From positions 1 through 64,000 of IMG/VR virus record IMGVR_UViG_3300002835_000041: DNA of 64,000 nucleotides; one strand, given 5' to 3'. The translations under genes were made by a program, and so were the position numbers. The number at the start of each line of letters is the position of its first letter. Within the stretch, counting starts at the first letter, position 1. Below, piece by piece: positions 52,583 to 58,895 of the stretch. The stretch is from a virus. Below the pieces are notes generated by a model, which worked only from the letters and a program-made list of their open reading frames with translations, was not told the origin of the DNA and did no database searches.

Positions 52583-52904
52583 TTTTGATGACTACCAGAT
52601 CTTCCTTAGATCTATGGCTGTTGCCTTATCTGAATTAACAGAAGAAGATAAAGAATTTTATCTATATTCTGCAGGACCAGAAAACATTAATATGATGGCC
52701 ATGGAGTTTGTTAACTTATCAGAAAGAGGCTTAAAGTCTCGTGGTAAAAGTATTAAGTATAAGCCTGTCCCACATTGGTGGATTGAAACAAATATTTCAG
52801 AGTTAAATCATTTTGCTTTTTTATGTAAACCAAAAGAGCCAATGTCTAAACTTGTTCATTTTTCAAAACTAAACAACATCAATACAAATGTATATAATTT
52901 TTAA
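52554..52904 (+). CDS. SLOG/Rossmann-like protein, putative
   Basis: 116 residues from ATG 52554 with AAGGG upstream. MIVGVQGTSSFDDYQIFLRS resembles the opening of the SLOG superfamily (DprA/YspA type, G-x-R/T-S-F-x-D), which bind nucleotide-like ligands; later strands HFAFLCKPKEP fit. Family call is tentative. Confidence 0.4.
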   Translation: MIVGVQGTSSFDDYQIFLRSMAVALSELTEEDKEFYLYSAGPENINMMAMEFVNLSERGLKSRGKSIKYKPVPHWWIETNISELNHFAFLCKPKEPMSKLVHFSKLNNINTNVYNF

Positions 52905-52954
52905 ATAGAATATACATAAGCCAGTGCTTTGCACACAAACAGAACGGAAACACT

Positions 52955-53167
52955 ATGAAGTTAATTAATTCTTTAGAGACTATGGAATCAATAGTCAACA
53001 AGAACAGACAACTGTCTTGGGATGGATGGACAGTAGTGGAAACATTTCCATCAGAGAAGGCATACTTTTCAAAGTTTGGCATTTATAAAAACAACAAATG
53101 GCAAATGAAAAAAGAGTTTGTTCCTTCTAATCTAGGTTGGGAAATTCCTGATAAGTATGTGATCTAA
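52955..53167 (+). CDS. Conserved small phage protein, unknown
   Basis: 70 residues with SWDGWTVVETFPSEKAYFSK, NNKWQMKKEFVPSNLGWEIP. The leader contains GTGC-TTT-GCAC, a tiny hairpin, and a TATACA -10-like element. It lies directly before whiB (no gap) and may be co-expressed. Confidence 0.5.
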   Translation: MKLINSLETMESIVNKNRQLSWDGWTVVETFPSEKAYFSKFGIYKNNKWQMKKEFVPSNLGWEIPDKYVI

Positions 53168-53449
53168 TTGAATAAATTTAAATGGAAAGACAACGCTGTT
53201 TGTTTAGATTATGACACAAATTTATTCTTTGACAAATATGAAGATGATGAAATACTAAGGCCAGCAATAGATGCTTTATGCTTTTCCTGCCCAGTAAGAA
53301 AAGAATGTTTTTCTGTTGGAATTTCAGGTAAAGAGTGGGGTGTTTGGGGCGGGGTATACTTAGAAAATGGAGAGATATCAAAAGAATTCTCTAGCCACAA
53401 GAGTAAAAATGACTGGGGAATGACATGGCAATCATTAACAATGGAGTAA
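53168..53449 (+). CDS. WhiB-family iron-sulfur transcription regulator
   Basis: 93 residues from a TTG codon. Four cysteines (12, 38, 41, 47; CFSCPVRKEC) ligate the [4Fe-4S] cluster and GVWGG (58-62) is the sigma-factor contact turn. WhiB proteins exist only in actinobacteria and their phages, where they bind SigA region 4 and alter promoter choice. The basic tail is short and weak here. Probably redirects host RNA polymerase, perhaps toward the TG-extended phage promoters; that is inference. Confidence 0.9.
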   Translation: MNKFKWKDNAVCLDYDTNLFFDKYEDDEILRPAIDALCFSCPVRKECFSVGISGKEWGVWGGVYLENGEISKEFSSHKSKNDWGMTWQSLTME

Positions 53450-53450
53450 T

Positions 53451-53690
53451 ATGTACACAGACGCAATGAGAAGAGCATTTAGATCACTTCATGCTCCTAA
53501 TAATTTTTCTTTACAGATTATAGATAATGATGACTTTATAACAGTAAAAGCAAAAGAAAAAGACTTTATGTCTTTAGAGACTGTGGAGTTAAAAAAGCAG
53601 GCTATTGAATATATGATTCGTGTAAAGAAGGCACTAGAGGATAACGGAGCAATTGTTCTTCTAGTTAGAGAGGGTGGCAAAGAACTATGA
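53451..53690 (+). CDS. Small protein after WhiB, unknown
   Basis: 79 residues, alpha/beta, with NFSLQIIDNDDFITVKAKEK and a C-terminal strand AIVLLVREGGKEL. Overlaps the next ATG by 4 nt. No recognised family. Confidence 0.5.
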   Translation: MYTDAMRRAFRSLHAPNNFSLQIIDNDDFITVKAKEKDFMSLETVELKKQAIEYMIRVKKALEDNGAIVLLVREGGKEL

Positions 53691-54094
53691 TCCAGCCGAT
53701 ATTGTTAGTTATTTTATCAGTCACATCTACGGTATTAGGTTTTCTTTTTTACATTCAAAGAAAAAAGACTATACAGATAGTTGCCAATATGCTAGATTTT
53801 ATGATGATCCAGGAAGCACAAAAACAAGAAACAAAAACAGAGCAAGAACAGTCTAATGAAGACTTTTTAAAATTTATTTCAGATTCTCGTGACTGGGCAT
53901 ACACCTATATAGACGAAGTGCAAGCATCTTTAAATAAGTTTATTAGTGATATTGAGCCAGAGATTAGTTATTTTAAAGAGTATGGGGATGTCGGATCTAT
54001 GGCTCCCAACTACTACTCTATGAAAAAAATCACTGGAGCATATGAAGAACTAAAGAAACTGCTACCAGAAGACTATGGTAAAATAGATACATGA
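53687..54094 (+). CDS. Membrane-anchored helical protein, unknown
   Basis: 135 residues: N-terminal membrane helix (about 4-22), then long helices rich in Glu/Gln and an acidic C-terminus. Topology resembles small anchored proteins and inner-membrane spanins, but the outer partner is not expected in actinobacteria. The 3' end carries the -10 of the next gene. Confidence 0.5.
   Translation: MIQPILLVILSVTSTVLGFLFYIQRKKTIQIVANMLDFMMIQEAQKQETKTEQEQSNEDFLKFISDSRDWAYTYIDEVQASLNKFISDIEPEISYFKEYGDVGSMAPNYYSMKKITGAYEELKKLLPEDYGKIDT
54076..54084 (+). promoter_or_regulatory. Promoter giving a leaderless mRNA for the 54091 gene
   Basis: TGGTAAAAT with 6 nt to the ATG at 54091; one mismatch from TATAAT, inside the upstream coding region. 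Confidence 0.45.
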
Positions 54095-54693
54095 TTAATG
54101 ATCCATCAAACAAAGATGAAGTCTATTTAAAAAATGTTGAAAAAATAGGAAGTTCTTCAGAAAACATTCGATATATAGAAAATATCTTGTCTGAAGAAGA
54201 GCACACAGTTTTACTTGAGTATGTAAAGGCCCGTAAAGAATGGGTTCACGAGCCATGGGATGCCGAGACTGTTGGTCCAGACCAGATGCCACAAGACATT
54301 TTAAATATGTTAGAAAAAATATTTGTATTTGTTCAAAATACTGCCACAGATTTTTATGATGTAAAGATTAATGATTTTAAAAGGGACAACCTTGTTTTAA
54401 TTAAGTTTCCACGGGGTCTTGTTTTATATCCACATATAGATACAGATTCAGTAGAATCAAATCACATTGCATCGATATACTATATTAATGACGACTATGT
54501 TGGCGGAGAGATAAACTTTCCAGATTACAATGTAAAGATTCATCCAAAGCCTAACAGTGTTGTTTTCTTTCCTGGCAATGAAAATTACTTACATGAAGTC
54601 CTTACGATTCGAAGTGGAGACCGATATAGCACATCTATGTGGTTTCAGTTTACTGGTTCTACTTTTAACAAAAATGCAGAATGGTATAAATAA
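54091..54693 (+). CDS. 2OG/Fe(II) oxygenase, tandem paralogue A
   Basis: 200 residues. N-terminal KIGSSSENIRYIENILSEEE is shared in form with three other proteins in the window. The P4H-like core has PHIDTD (H-x-D), YYINDDYVGGEINFPDYNV, FFPGNENYLHEV (distal His) and RYSTSMWF (2OG-binding Arg). It hydroxylates an unknown target and lies 2 nt before its paralogue. Confidence 0.8.
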   Translation: MINDPSNKDEVYLKNVEKIGSSSENIRYIENILSEEEHTVLLEYVKARKEWVHEPWDAETVGPDQMPQDILNMLEKIFVFVQNTATDFYDVKINDFKRDNLVLIKFPRGLVLYPHIDTDSVESNHIASIYYINDDYVGGEINFPDYNVKIHPKPNSVVFFPGNENYLHEVLTIRSGDRYSTSMWFQFTGSTFNKNAEWYK

Positions 54694-54695
54694 AA

Positions 54696-55247
54696 ATGAC
54701 AATATCTGAATTAGGAAATTCTGTAGACAATATACAAATTACAGAAAATGTTTTATCTATAGAAGAGCATAGACAACTTCTTTATTATACAACCAATCTT
54801 GATTCTTGGGTTACTCAGCCTTGGGGTGTTAAATTTTTTAAAGATGGACTGCCAGAACAAATCATCAGTATATTAGAAAAAGTTTTTAGGATTGCCGATA
54901 AAAAATGCAGAGAAACCTACAATGTAAGTCTTAATGTTTTTGAAAGAAAAGAAGTACACCTGATTAAGTTTGAAAAAGGCTACAAGATGAATGAGCATGC
55001 AGATACTACGGGGGATTTTGCAGCAATATACTATATTAACGATGACTATGAAGGAGGAGAAATAAACTTTACAGATCATAATCTTAAGATTAAGCCAAAG
55101 TCTAATAGTCTTATTACATTTCCCAGCAATGAAAACTACTGGCACGAAGTTCTTGAAAATACTGTAAAAGAAAGATACTCCTCTACTCTATGGTTTACAA
55201 TTGAAGGATCTAGCCGTGTAAGACCCGAAAGTGGACTGGTCAGATGA
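54696..55247 (+). CDS. 2OG/Fe(II) oxygenase, tandem paralogue B
   Basis: 183 residues, aligned over its length with the 54091 protein: ELGNSVDNIQITENVLSIEE, EHADTT (H-x-D), YYINDDYEGGEINFTDHNLK, FPSNENYWHEV and RYSSTLWF. All metal and 2-oxoglutarate residues are kept in both, so both may be active on related targets. TATAAA lies 5 nt before the ATG. A local gene duplication is likely. Confidence 0.8.
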   Translation: MTISELGNSVDNIQITENVLSIEEHRQLLYYTTNLDSWVTQPWGVKFFKDGLPEQIISILEKVFRIADKKCRETYNVSLNVFERKEVHLIKFEKGYKMNEHADTTGDFAAIYYINDDYEGGEINFTDHNLKIKPKSNSLITFPSNENYWHEVLENTVKERYSSTLWFTIEGSSRVRPESGLVR

Positions 55248-55408
55248 TAAAATTCAAGCCATATGAGGATCGTGCATTTGATGCGTTCTATTCATGCAAT
55301 GTATCTGAGTGTGAACTTGAAGCAGAAAAAATATACGGAACAGAGACATCGATTGTTGATGTTTGTTTAAATCATTATAAAGAATTATCAGAAAAAGGTT
55401 ATCGATGA
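55244..55408 (+). CDS. Small Cys-containing protein
   Basis: 54 residues with CNVSECELEAEK and a later Cys and His (VCLNHYKEL), a possible C-C-C-H zinc site similar in plan to the 61477 microprotein. Overlaps both neighbours by 4 nt, which supports translation. Confidence 0.55.
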   Translation: MIKFKPYEDRAFDAFYSCNVSECELEAEKIYGTETSIVDVCLNHYKELSEKGYR

Positions 55409-55563
55409 AAGATGTTATCTTGTCAACACTAACAGGTTTTGGATGTGGCGTAGTATTTGCCGCATTCAAATTACCAGTCCCAGCACCACCAGTTTTTGCG
55501 GGAGTCGCAGGAATTATTGGTCTATGGATTGGATTCACAGCACTAACAAAAATAATATCCTAG
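55405..55563 (+). CDS. XapX-domain small membrane protein
   Basis: 52 residues. GFGCGVVFAAFKLPVPAPPV followed by GIIGLWIGF is the XapX (DUF1427) two-helix pattern with its Pro-rich turn. Function of the family is unknown; position before a holin-like gene suggests a membrane or lysis context. Confidence 0.75.
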   Translation: MKDVILSTLTGFGCGVVFAAFKLPVPAPPVFAGVAGIIGLWIGFTALTKIIS

Positions 55564-55573
55564 GAGGAAAATT

Positions 55574-55843
55574 ATGAATGAACAAATTAAAAGAGCACTA
55601 GCGTCATATGGAAGATCAGTTCTTGGAGCAGCAACAGCAATGTATGCCTCTGGAGTGACAGATCCACAGACACTAGCATACTCACTACTTGGAGCACTTG
55701 TCCCCGTAGTATTGAGAGCAGCCAACCCTAATGACTTGGCATTTGGCAAGATGCCAGATGTTAAAGAGGTTGAGGTAGCACTAAAGACTGCTAAGGTAGT
55801 TAAGAAGGCACCAGCAAAGAAAACAGCAGTAAAAAAGAAGTAG
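55574..55843 (+). CDS. Holin-like membrane protein with basic tail
   Basis: 89 residues from an ATG preceded by TAGGAGG. RALASYGRSVLGAATAMYAS and a second hydrophobic stretch (YSLLGALVPVVLRAANP) are followed by a Lys/Ala/Pro tail. This layout is seen in proteins labelled holin in aquatic phages. It is one of three holin candidates in the window. Confidence 0.5.
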   Translation: MNEQIKRALASYGRSVLGAATAMYASGVTDPQTLAYSLLGALVPVVLRAANPNDLAFGKMPDVKEVEVALKTAKVVKKAPAKKTAVKKK

Positions 55844-55849
55844 TATAAT
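55844..55849 (+). promoter_or_regulatory. Promoter for candidate RNA 1
   Basis: TATAAT right after the stop of the holin-like gene. Using the spacing common in this genome, RNA would begin near 55856. Confidence 0.55.
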
Positions 55850-55855
55850 AGATAC

Positions 55856-55976
55856 TATTCCGCTATGAGACTTTAAAAGGTTTTACAACGGATGTTCCCT
55901 TGATGGGAAAGTTAGCAGGAGTTGAATCTTCGTGGCTAATAGACCTGAGCAGTCGTCTATAAACTGCTCATTTCTT
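55856..55976 (+). ncRNA. Candidate structured RNA 1
   Basis: No ORF of note lies here. TTCCG/CGGA, ACTTT/AAGGT, TTCCC-TTGAT-GGGAA and TTAGC/GCTAA can pair, and TGAGCAG/CTGCTCA (55946-55970) followed by TTTCTT looks like a terminator. With the promoter just upstream this is a self-contained unit of about 120 nt. It does not match any RNA family I know by eye. It could be a trans-acting RNA or a leader of the Hsp20 gene, although that gene has its own promoter at 55978. Confidence 0.5.
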
Positions 55977-55977
55977 A

Positions 55978-55986
55978 TGCTATAAT
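55978..55986 (+). promoter_or_regulatory. Extended -10 promoter for the Hsp20 gene
   Basis: TGCTATAAT, then a leader of about 50 nt that has a small hairpin-prone CCC/GGGG pair and ends in GAAAGGGGAA before the ATG at 56044. Confidence 0.6.
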
Positions 55987-56043
55987 ATTAATACCTGCCC
56001 AAATGGGGGGTAAATTAACTTATTCGCTTGAAAGGGGAATAAA

Positions 56044-56448
56044 ATGGTAAAAACAGCATTGGATCTTTTTAATGATCCATTTTTCAATACCTTCTCAAAT
56101 CTACAGAAGGTAACAACAACAACAAACTATCCACCTTATAACCAAATCAAACTAAATGATACAGAGTATATTCTTTCATTTGCTTTGGCTGGATTTTCTA
56201 AGGATGATGTCTCAGTATCGCTAGACAATCGCAAACTTACAATCAAGGGCGAAAAGCAGGATGCTGAGTTACCAGAGGGTGCAGAGTATCTACATAAGGG
56301 CATTGCTGCTCGTAAGTTTACTGATATCTTTACCCTTCCTGAGTTTGTTGAGGTGGTTGGGGCTGAGTTTAAGGATGGTATCTTAGATATCAAACTTGAG
56401 AAGCAGATCCCAGAAGACAAACTACCAAAAACAATCGCAATTAAGTAG
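56044..56448 (+). CDS. Small heat-shock protein, Hsp20/alpha-crystallin
   Basis: 134 residues. LSFALAGFSKDDVSVSLDNR, KLTIKGEKQD and GIAARKFTDIFTLPEFVEVV make up the alpha-crystallin beta sandwich, with GILDIKLEKQIPE as the closing strands. ATP-independent chaperone that holds unfolding proteins; T4-like cyanophages also carry Hsp20. The C-terminal I-x-I is seen as KTIAIK. Strong GAAAGGGG site. Confidence 0.92.
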   Translation: MVKTALDLFNDPFFNTFSNLQKVTTTTNYPPYNQIKLNDTEYILSFALAGFSKDDVSVSLDNRKLTIKGEKQDAELPEGAEYLHKGIAARKFTDIFTLPEFVEVVGAEFKDGILDIKLEKQIPEDKLPKTIAIK

Positions 56449-56454
56449 TACAAT
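56449..56454 (+). promoter_or_regulatory. Promoter for candidate RNA 2
   Basis: TACAAT followed by exactly 6 nt and then the 5' base of the RNA 2 terminal stem at 56461, the same spacing seen between promoters and leaderless start codons. Confidence 0.5.
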
Positions 56455-56460
56455 ATAAAT

Positions 56461-56550
56461 GTCCCCACACAGGACCTTAGTGATGGATTAGTTACCCATT
56501 GGATAGAGACCGTGGCGCAAGTCAGGTGAATTGCCTGTGTGGGGCTTAAT
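56461..56550 (+). ncRNA. Candidate structured RNA 2, multibranched
   Basis: CCCCACACAGG (56463-56473) pairs perfectly with CCTGTGTGGGG (56534-56544), enclosing 60 nt. Inside, ACCT/AGGT continues the stem, ATGG/CCAT forms one hairpin and GAC/GTC another, so the RNA looks like a small cloverleaf but is no tRNA. No ORF explains it. The simple terminator reading is poor because the loop is long and only CTTAATATTT follows. Unknown small RNA or regulatory element is my reading. Confidence 0.55.
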
Positions 56551-56559
56551 ATTTCACGG

Positions 56560-56565
56560 TATAAT
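56560..56565 (+). promoter_or_regulatory. Promoter giving a leaderless mRNA for the HNH gene
   Basis: CGG-TATAAT with 7 nt to the ATG at 56573. Confidence 0.55.
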
Positions 56566-56572
56566 ATAAGCA

Positions 56573-56845
56573 ATGACTGACAAAGAGTTAGACCATTATA
56601 ACAAGCAAGAGTTTAAGAGGATGCTTGCCAAAATAAAGGAAGATTCTGGCTGTGTAGACTGTGGTGTTGGTAACCATATAATTCTAGACTTTGATCATAT
56701 AAGAGACAAGAAATATAATATATCTAGAATGATCCATGATGGTTTTTCATGGAAGGCTATCAAGAAAGAGATTGAAAAGTGTGAGGTGGTTTGTGCTAAC
56801 TGCCACAGGATCAGGACACACAACAGGCTTAACGGTATGATATAA
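56573..56845 (+). CDS. HNH endonuclease
   Basis: 90 residues. CVDCG and CEVVCANCHRIRTHNR supply the zinc cysteines and the final His/Asn; ILDFDHIRDKKYNIS contains the catalytic D-H. It cuts DNA as a free-standing nuclease, possibly a homing enzyme or packaging helper. Compact length is usual. Its end carries the -10 of the next microgene. Confidence 0.85.
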   Translation: MTDKELDHYNKQEFKRMLAKIKEDSGCVDCGVGNHIILDFDHIRDKKYNISRMIHDGFSWKAIKKEIEKCEVVCANCHRIRTHNRLNGMI

Positions 56846-56846
56846 T
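56838..56846 (+). promoter_or_regulatory. Promoter giving a leaderless mRNA for the 56853 gene
   Basis: TGATATAAT with 6 nt to the ATG at 56853; overlaps the stop of the HNH gene. Confidence 0.6.
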
Positions 56847-56852
56847 TATATA

Positions 56853-56981
56853 ATGCCAAAGAAAAAAGCAACAGCGTTTAATCCTATTCAGATTAAAGAT
56901 GGATGGATTGTTAGACTATACAAAGATGGTCGTATTAAATCTAAGATTGAACCCTACGAACCAAAGCATCCTAAAAAATAA
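56853..56981 (+). CDS. Microprotein, basic
   Basis: 42 residues (MPKKKATAFNPIQIKDGWIV, then a strand pair RLYKDGRIKSKIEPY). Probably a tiny beta hairpin protein. Supported by the exact leaderless promoter; function unknown. It converges on the minus-strand gene with 2 nt between. Confidence 0.6.
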   Translation: MPKKKATAFNPIQIKDGWIVRLYKDGRIKSKIEPYEPKHPKK

Positions 56982-56983
56982 AT

Positions 56984-57379
56984 TTATTTTGTAAGTTTGT
57001 ATGAATAACGGAAACCAATTTTTCCTATATACTTTGACAATCCAGGATAGTATCCATCGAAAAACATTATGTATCTTGGGTGAGTAGAGCATATAAAAGC
57101 AAGTTTTTCAGCATTATTTTTATCTATAGTAAAAAACCAATCATAAAAATGTTTTATTAAAGCATCAAAACCATTTTCTGCAAGTTTACTTTCTACTGGA
57201 ACATTGTATTTAACTAACTCACCAAGCATTATTGTTAGATCAGTTGCTTCTTTAGCCATTACAGACCAATCATCTTTAGAATATGTAGATAGTCTTTCTT
57301 TGCATGCCACAACATTCTGACTGTCTGGCTCTCCCACCATCAATTCTTTCCATAGATCCTTGCATGTTATTGTTTCCAT
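56984..57379 (-). CDS. Helical protein with weak TipAS-like pattern
   Basis: 131 residues from the leaderless ATG 57379; the longer frame to 57439 would run into tRNA-Arg and is rejected. All-helical, with YDWFFTIDKNNAEKLAFICS followed by MFFDGYYPGLSKYI, vaguely like the ligand-binding TipAS helical domain of actinobacterial regulators. That likeness is weak and no DNA-binding part is present. Confidence 0.45.
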   Translation of the reverse strand: METITCKDLWKELMVGEPDSQNVVACKERLSTYSKDDWSVMAKEATDLTIMLGELVKYNVPVESKLAENGFDALIKHFYDWFFTIDKNNAEKLAFICSTHPRYIMFFDGYYPGLSKYIGKIGFRYSYKLTK

Positions 57380-57385
57380 GCAGTA

Positions 57386-57391
57386 ATTATA
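57386..57391 (-). promoter_or_regulatory. Promoter giving a leaderless mRNA for the 57379 gene
   Basis: On the minus strand GTG-TATAAT with 6 nt to the ATG, placed between tRNA-Arg and the gene. Confidence 0.6.
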
Positions 57392-57407
57392 CACCACAAA
57401 TGATTTG

Positions 57408-57480
57408 TACCCCTGGCAAGAATCGAACTTGCGACGCATGGCTTAGAAGTCCATCGTTCTGTCCACTGAACTACAGAGGT
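57408..57480 (-). tRNA. tRNA-Arg (TCT)
   Basis: Acceptor ACCTCTG/CAGGGGT, D stem GTTC/GAAC, anticodon loop CTTCTAA (one A-G mismatch at the base of the loop), T stem GCAAG/CTTGC. It reads AGA/AGG, which the phage non-structural genes use heavily. No encoded CCA. Confidence 0.92.
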
Positions 57481-57484
57481 ATTG

Positions 57485-57557
57485 TATCTCCAACGGAATT
57501 CGAATCCGTGTTGCTGCCGTGAAAGGGCAGAGTCCTAGGCCACTAGACGATGAAGAC
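57485..57557 (-). tRNA. tRNA-Glu (TTC)
   Basis: Acceptor GTCTTCA/TGGAGAT (two G-U pairs), anticodon stem CTGCC/GGCAG with loop CTTTCAC, T stem ACGGA/TCCGT. Only 4 nt separate it from tRNA-Arg, so the three tRNAs are likely one transcript. Confidence 0.92.
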
Positions 57558-57561
57558 AGAG

Positions 57562-57635
57562 TACACCAGGTAGGACTTGAACCTACGATAACCGAATTAT
57601 GAGTTCGGGGCCTTAACCAACTTGGCTACTGGTGC
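57562..57635 (-). tRNA. tRNA with CAT anticodon (Met, or Ile2 if modified)
   Basis: Acceptor GCACCAG/CTGGTGT, D stem GCC/GGC, anticodon stem CCGAA/TTCGG with loop CTCATAA, T stem GTAGG/CCTAC. First tRNA of the cluster. CAT could be elongator Met or lysidine-modified Ile; the sequence alone does not settle it. Confidence 0.88.
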
Positions 57636-57641
57636 TAGACC

Positions 57642-57785
57642 TTATTTAATTAGTAAGCCAAAAAATGTACCAAGCAAAAAACATAGGATTCCGAAAGTCG
57701 AATAGTAATATGTTTTCATATGTTGATTAATAATGTAACGCTTTAGTTCTTTTGATATGTTATTTAATTCATCTTGATCTACCAA
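57642..57785 (-). CDS. Small membrane protein (TTG start)
   Basis: 47 residues. TTG at 57785 has AGGAG 8 nt upstream and no ATG is available in frame before residue 23. A charged N-half (VDQDELNNISKELKRYIINQ) precedes one C-terminal membrane helix (STFGILCFLLGTFFGLLIK). Tail-anchored topology. Function unknown. Confidence 0.5.
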   Translation of the reverse strand: MVDQDELNNISKELKRYIINQHMKTYYYSTFGILCFLLGTFFGLLIK

Positions 57786-57796
57786 TTATATATCTC

Positions 57797-57964
57797 CTAA
57801 ATATTTTGAGATGCTTGGAACATAGACTGACCAATAATTTCTGATCTCAGAGCAGCCTGTTGTCTTTCAAATTTAGATAAGTGTGGCTTGGCCTGAACTC
57901 TTTTTTTATTTTTGTTTGCTCTTTTAATCTTATGCTGAGAAACTTTATTGTTTGATTTTTTCAT
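57797..57964 (-). CDS. Highly basic microprotein
   Basis: 55 residues with 14 Lys/Arg in the first 35 (MKKSNNKVSQHKIKRANKNK, then KKRVQAKPHLSKFERQQAAL). Likely nucleic-acid binding. It follows the 57969 gene by 4 nt, in one small operon. Confidence 0.5.
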   Translation of the reverse strand: MKKSNNKVSQHKIKRANKNKKRVQAKPHLSKFERQQAALRSEIIGQSMFQASQNI

Positions 57965-57968
57965 TAGA

Positions 57969-58097
57969 TCACTGGCTTTCTGCTACTTTGTCACAAGGAC
58001 AAATTATGGACTCTGGGAGTTCGTGAACCTTGGTTACAATAGTAATCATGGTTTCACACTCAACACACTTATATACTTTCTTAATTCGTTTGCTCAT
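57969..58097 (-). CDS. Zinc-ribbon microprotein
   Basis: 42 residues with CVEC near residue 11 and CPC near 33, a small cysteine-rich ribbon. The minus-strand ATG at 58097 stands 6 nt after a TATGAT hexamer, supporting a leaderless start. Function unknown. Confidence 0.55.
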   Translation of the reverse strand: MSKRIKKVYKCVECETMITIVTKVHELPESIICPCDKVAESQ

Positions 58098-58103
58098 AAA
58101 CTA

Positions 58104-58112
58104 ATCATACCA
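58104..58112 (-). promoter_or_regulatory. Promoter giving a leaderless mRNA for the 58097 gene
   Basis: Minus strand TGGTATGAT with 6 nt to the ATG. Confidence 0.5.
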
Positions 58113-58128
58113 TACTGAGGTATGTGTG

Positions 58129-58596
58129 TCAAGATTTGTTTCCATCCCAAGTCCCAATCTTTGTGGTAGGGATTCCGTGCTCTTCCCAAAGCCTAATAAC
58201 ATTTGGATTGTCATCTACGGCATGAAGAATATTCCAATGTTTCTTAATCTGAGTTAAGATATCTTTTTTTACTTCATAGTCTGGCCTATTGTCATCATCT
58301 TTACGCATGTACAGTGCGTGATGGCCGATGTCGTTTTTAGCAAGCCAGCGAGAGGTTAGTCCACGCCAATTTTCTTTTCTTGATGTGACAATTATAATGT
58401 GTCTTTGATCAAAGAATGCCTCATTAAGCATTTGAACTACTTCAAAGTTTGGCAGGGCATCGATAGAAGCCTCATGAAAGGCATCGTAATCCCTATTAGG
58501 ACCACGAACAAGGTGAAGGTATGGATCTACATTGGCTAAGGTGCCATCTACATCAAAGATGACTCCTGGGGTTACAGGACTAGTTCTGATCAACAT
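58129..58596 (-). CDS. HAD-family phosphatase, Pnk 3'-phosphatase-like
   Basis: 155 residues. VIFDVDGTLANVD holds the nucleophile and acid Asp pair, IIIVTSRKENWRGLTSRWL the motif II Ser/Thr and adjacent Arg/Trp, and HAVDDNPNVIRLWEEHG the motif IV Asp pair. The arrangement follows the phosphatase half of T4 polynucleotide kinase. No kinase half is present. It may trim 3' phosphates in RNA or DNA repair. Confidence 0.82.
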   Translation of the reverse strand: MLIRTSPVTPGVIFDVDGTLANVDPYLHLVRGPNRDYDAFHEASIDALPNFEVVQMLNEAFFDQRHIIIVTSRKENWRGLTSRWLAKNDIGHHALYMRKDDDNRPDYEVKKDILTQIKKHWNILHAVDDNPNVIRLWEEHGIPTTKIGTWDGNKS

Positions 58597-58669
58597 GATA
58601 TGTCATAACAAAGTAGCATACGGCATAGCCCACTAGGAATGCTGGAATTAAAAAGAAAATGCTAATCAT
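58580..58669 (-). CDS. Tiny membrane protein, possible
   Basis: 29 residues, mostly one membrane helix (ISIFFLIPAFLVGYAVCYFV). Its ATG overlaps the stop of the 58839 gene (ATGA) and its end overlaps the HAD gene. Overlap pattern favours coding, but length makes it uncertain. Confidence 0.35.
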   Translation of the reverse strand: MISIFFLIPAFLVGYAVCYFVMTYHVDQN

Positions 58670-58839
58670 TCAAAGTCCACCTGTGTTTCAAAAATTTTAG
58701 TCATATAGTTATCCTCTCCTCTTGCAATTTTTGCAGCAGCAATACGCATACCTAAAGCATTTGTAACTGAAGAGTCAATTGGCAACGATTCTATTTCCCT
58801 TGCTATCTCTTCTCGTAATGTCATTTCATCTATACTCAT
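58666..58839 (-). CDS. Small helical protein
   Basis: 57 residues (MSIDEMTLREEIAREIESLP, then a helix NALGMRIAAAKIARGEDNY). Leaderless promoter 6 nt upstream on the minus strand. Function unknown; shares a divergent promoter region with 58896. Confidence 0.6.
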   Translation of the reverse strand: MSIDEMTLREEIAREIESLPIDSSVTNALGMRIAAAKIARGEDNYMTKIFETQVDFE

Positions 58840-58845
58840 ACTTCA

Positions 58846-58889
58846 ATTATACCCTACTTGGCAGGGTATGTCAAAACAAGTGATATAAT
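58846..58889. promoter_or_regulatory. Divergent leaderless promoter pair
   Basis: Minus-strand TATAAT at 58846-58851 and plus-strand TGATATAAT at 58881-58889 face away from each other, each exactly 6 nt from its ATG (58839 and 58896). The inverted repeat TACCCT/AGGGTA (58850-58868) lies between and could bind a regulator of both. Confidence 0.6.
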
Positions 58890-58895
58890 AATCTT

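Noticed and set aside
57304-57522. 72-codon plus-strand ORF
   Set aside because: It runs through tRNA-Arg and into tRNA-Glu on the other strand and has no ribosome site.
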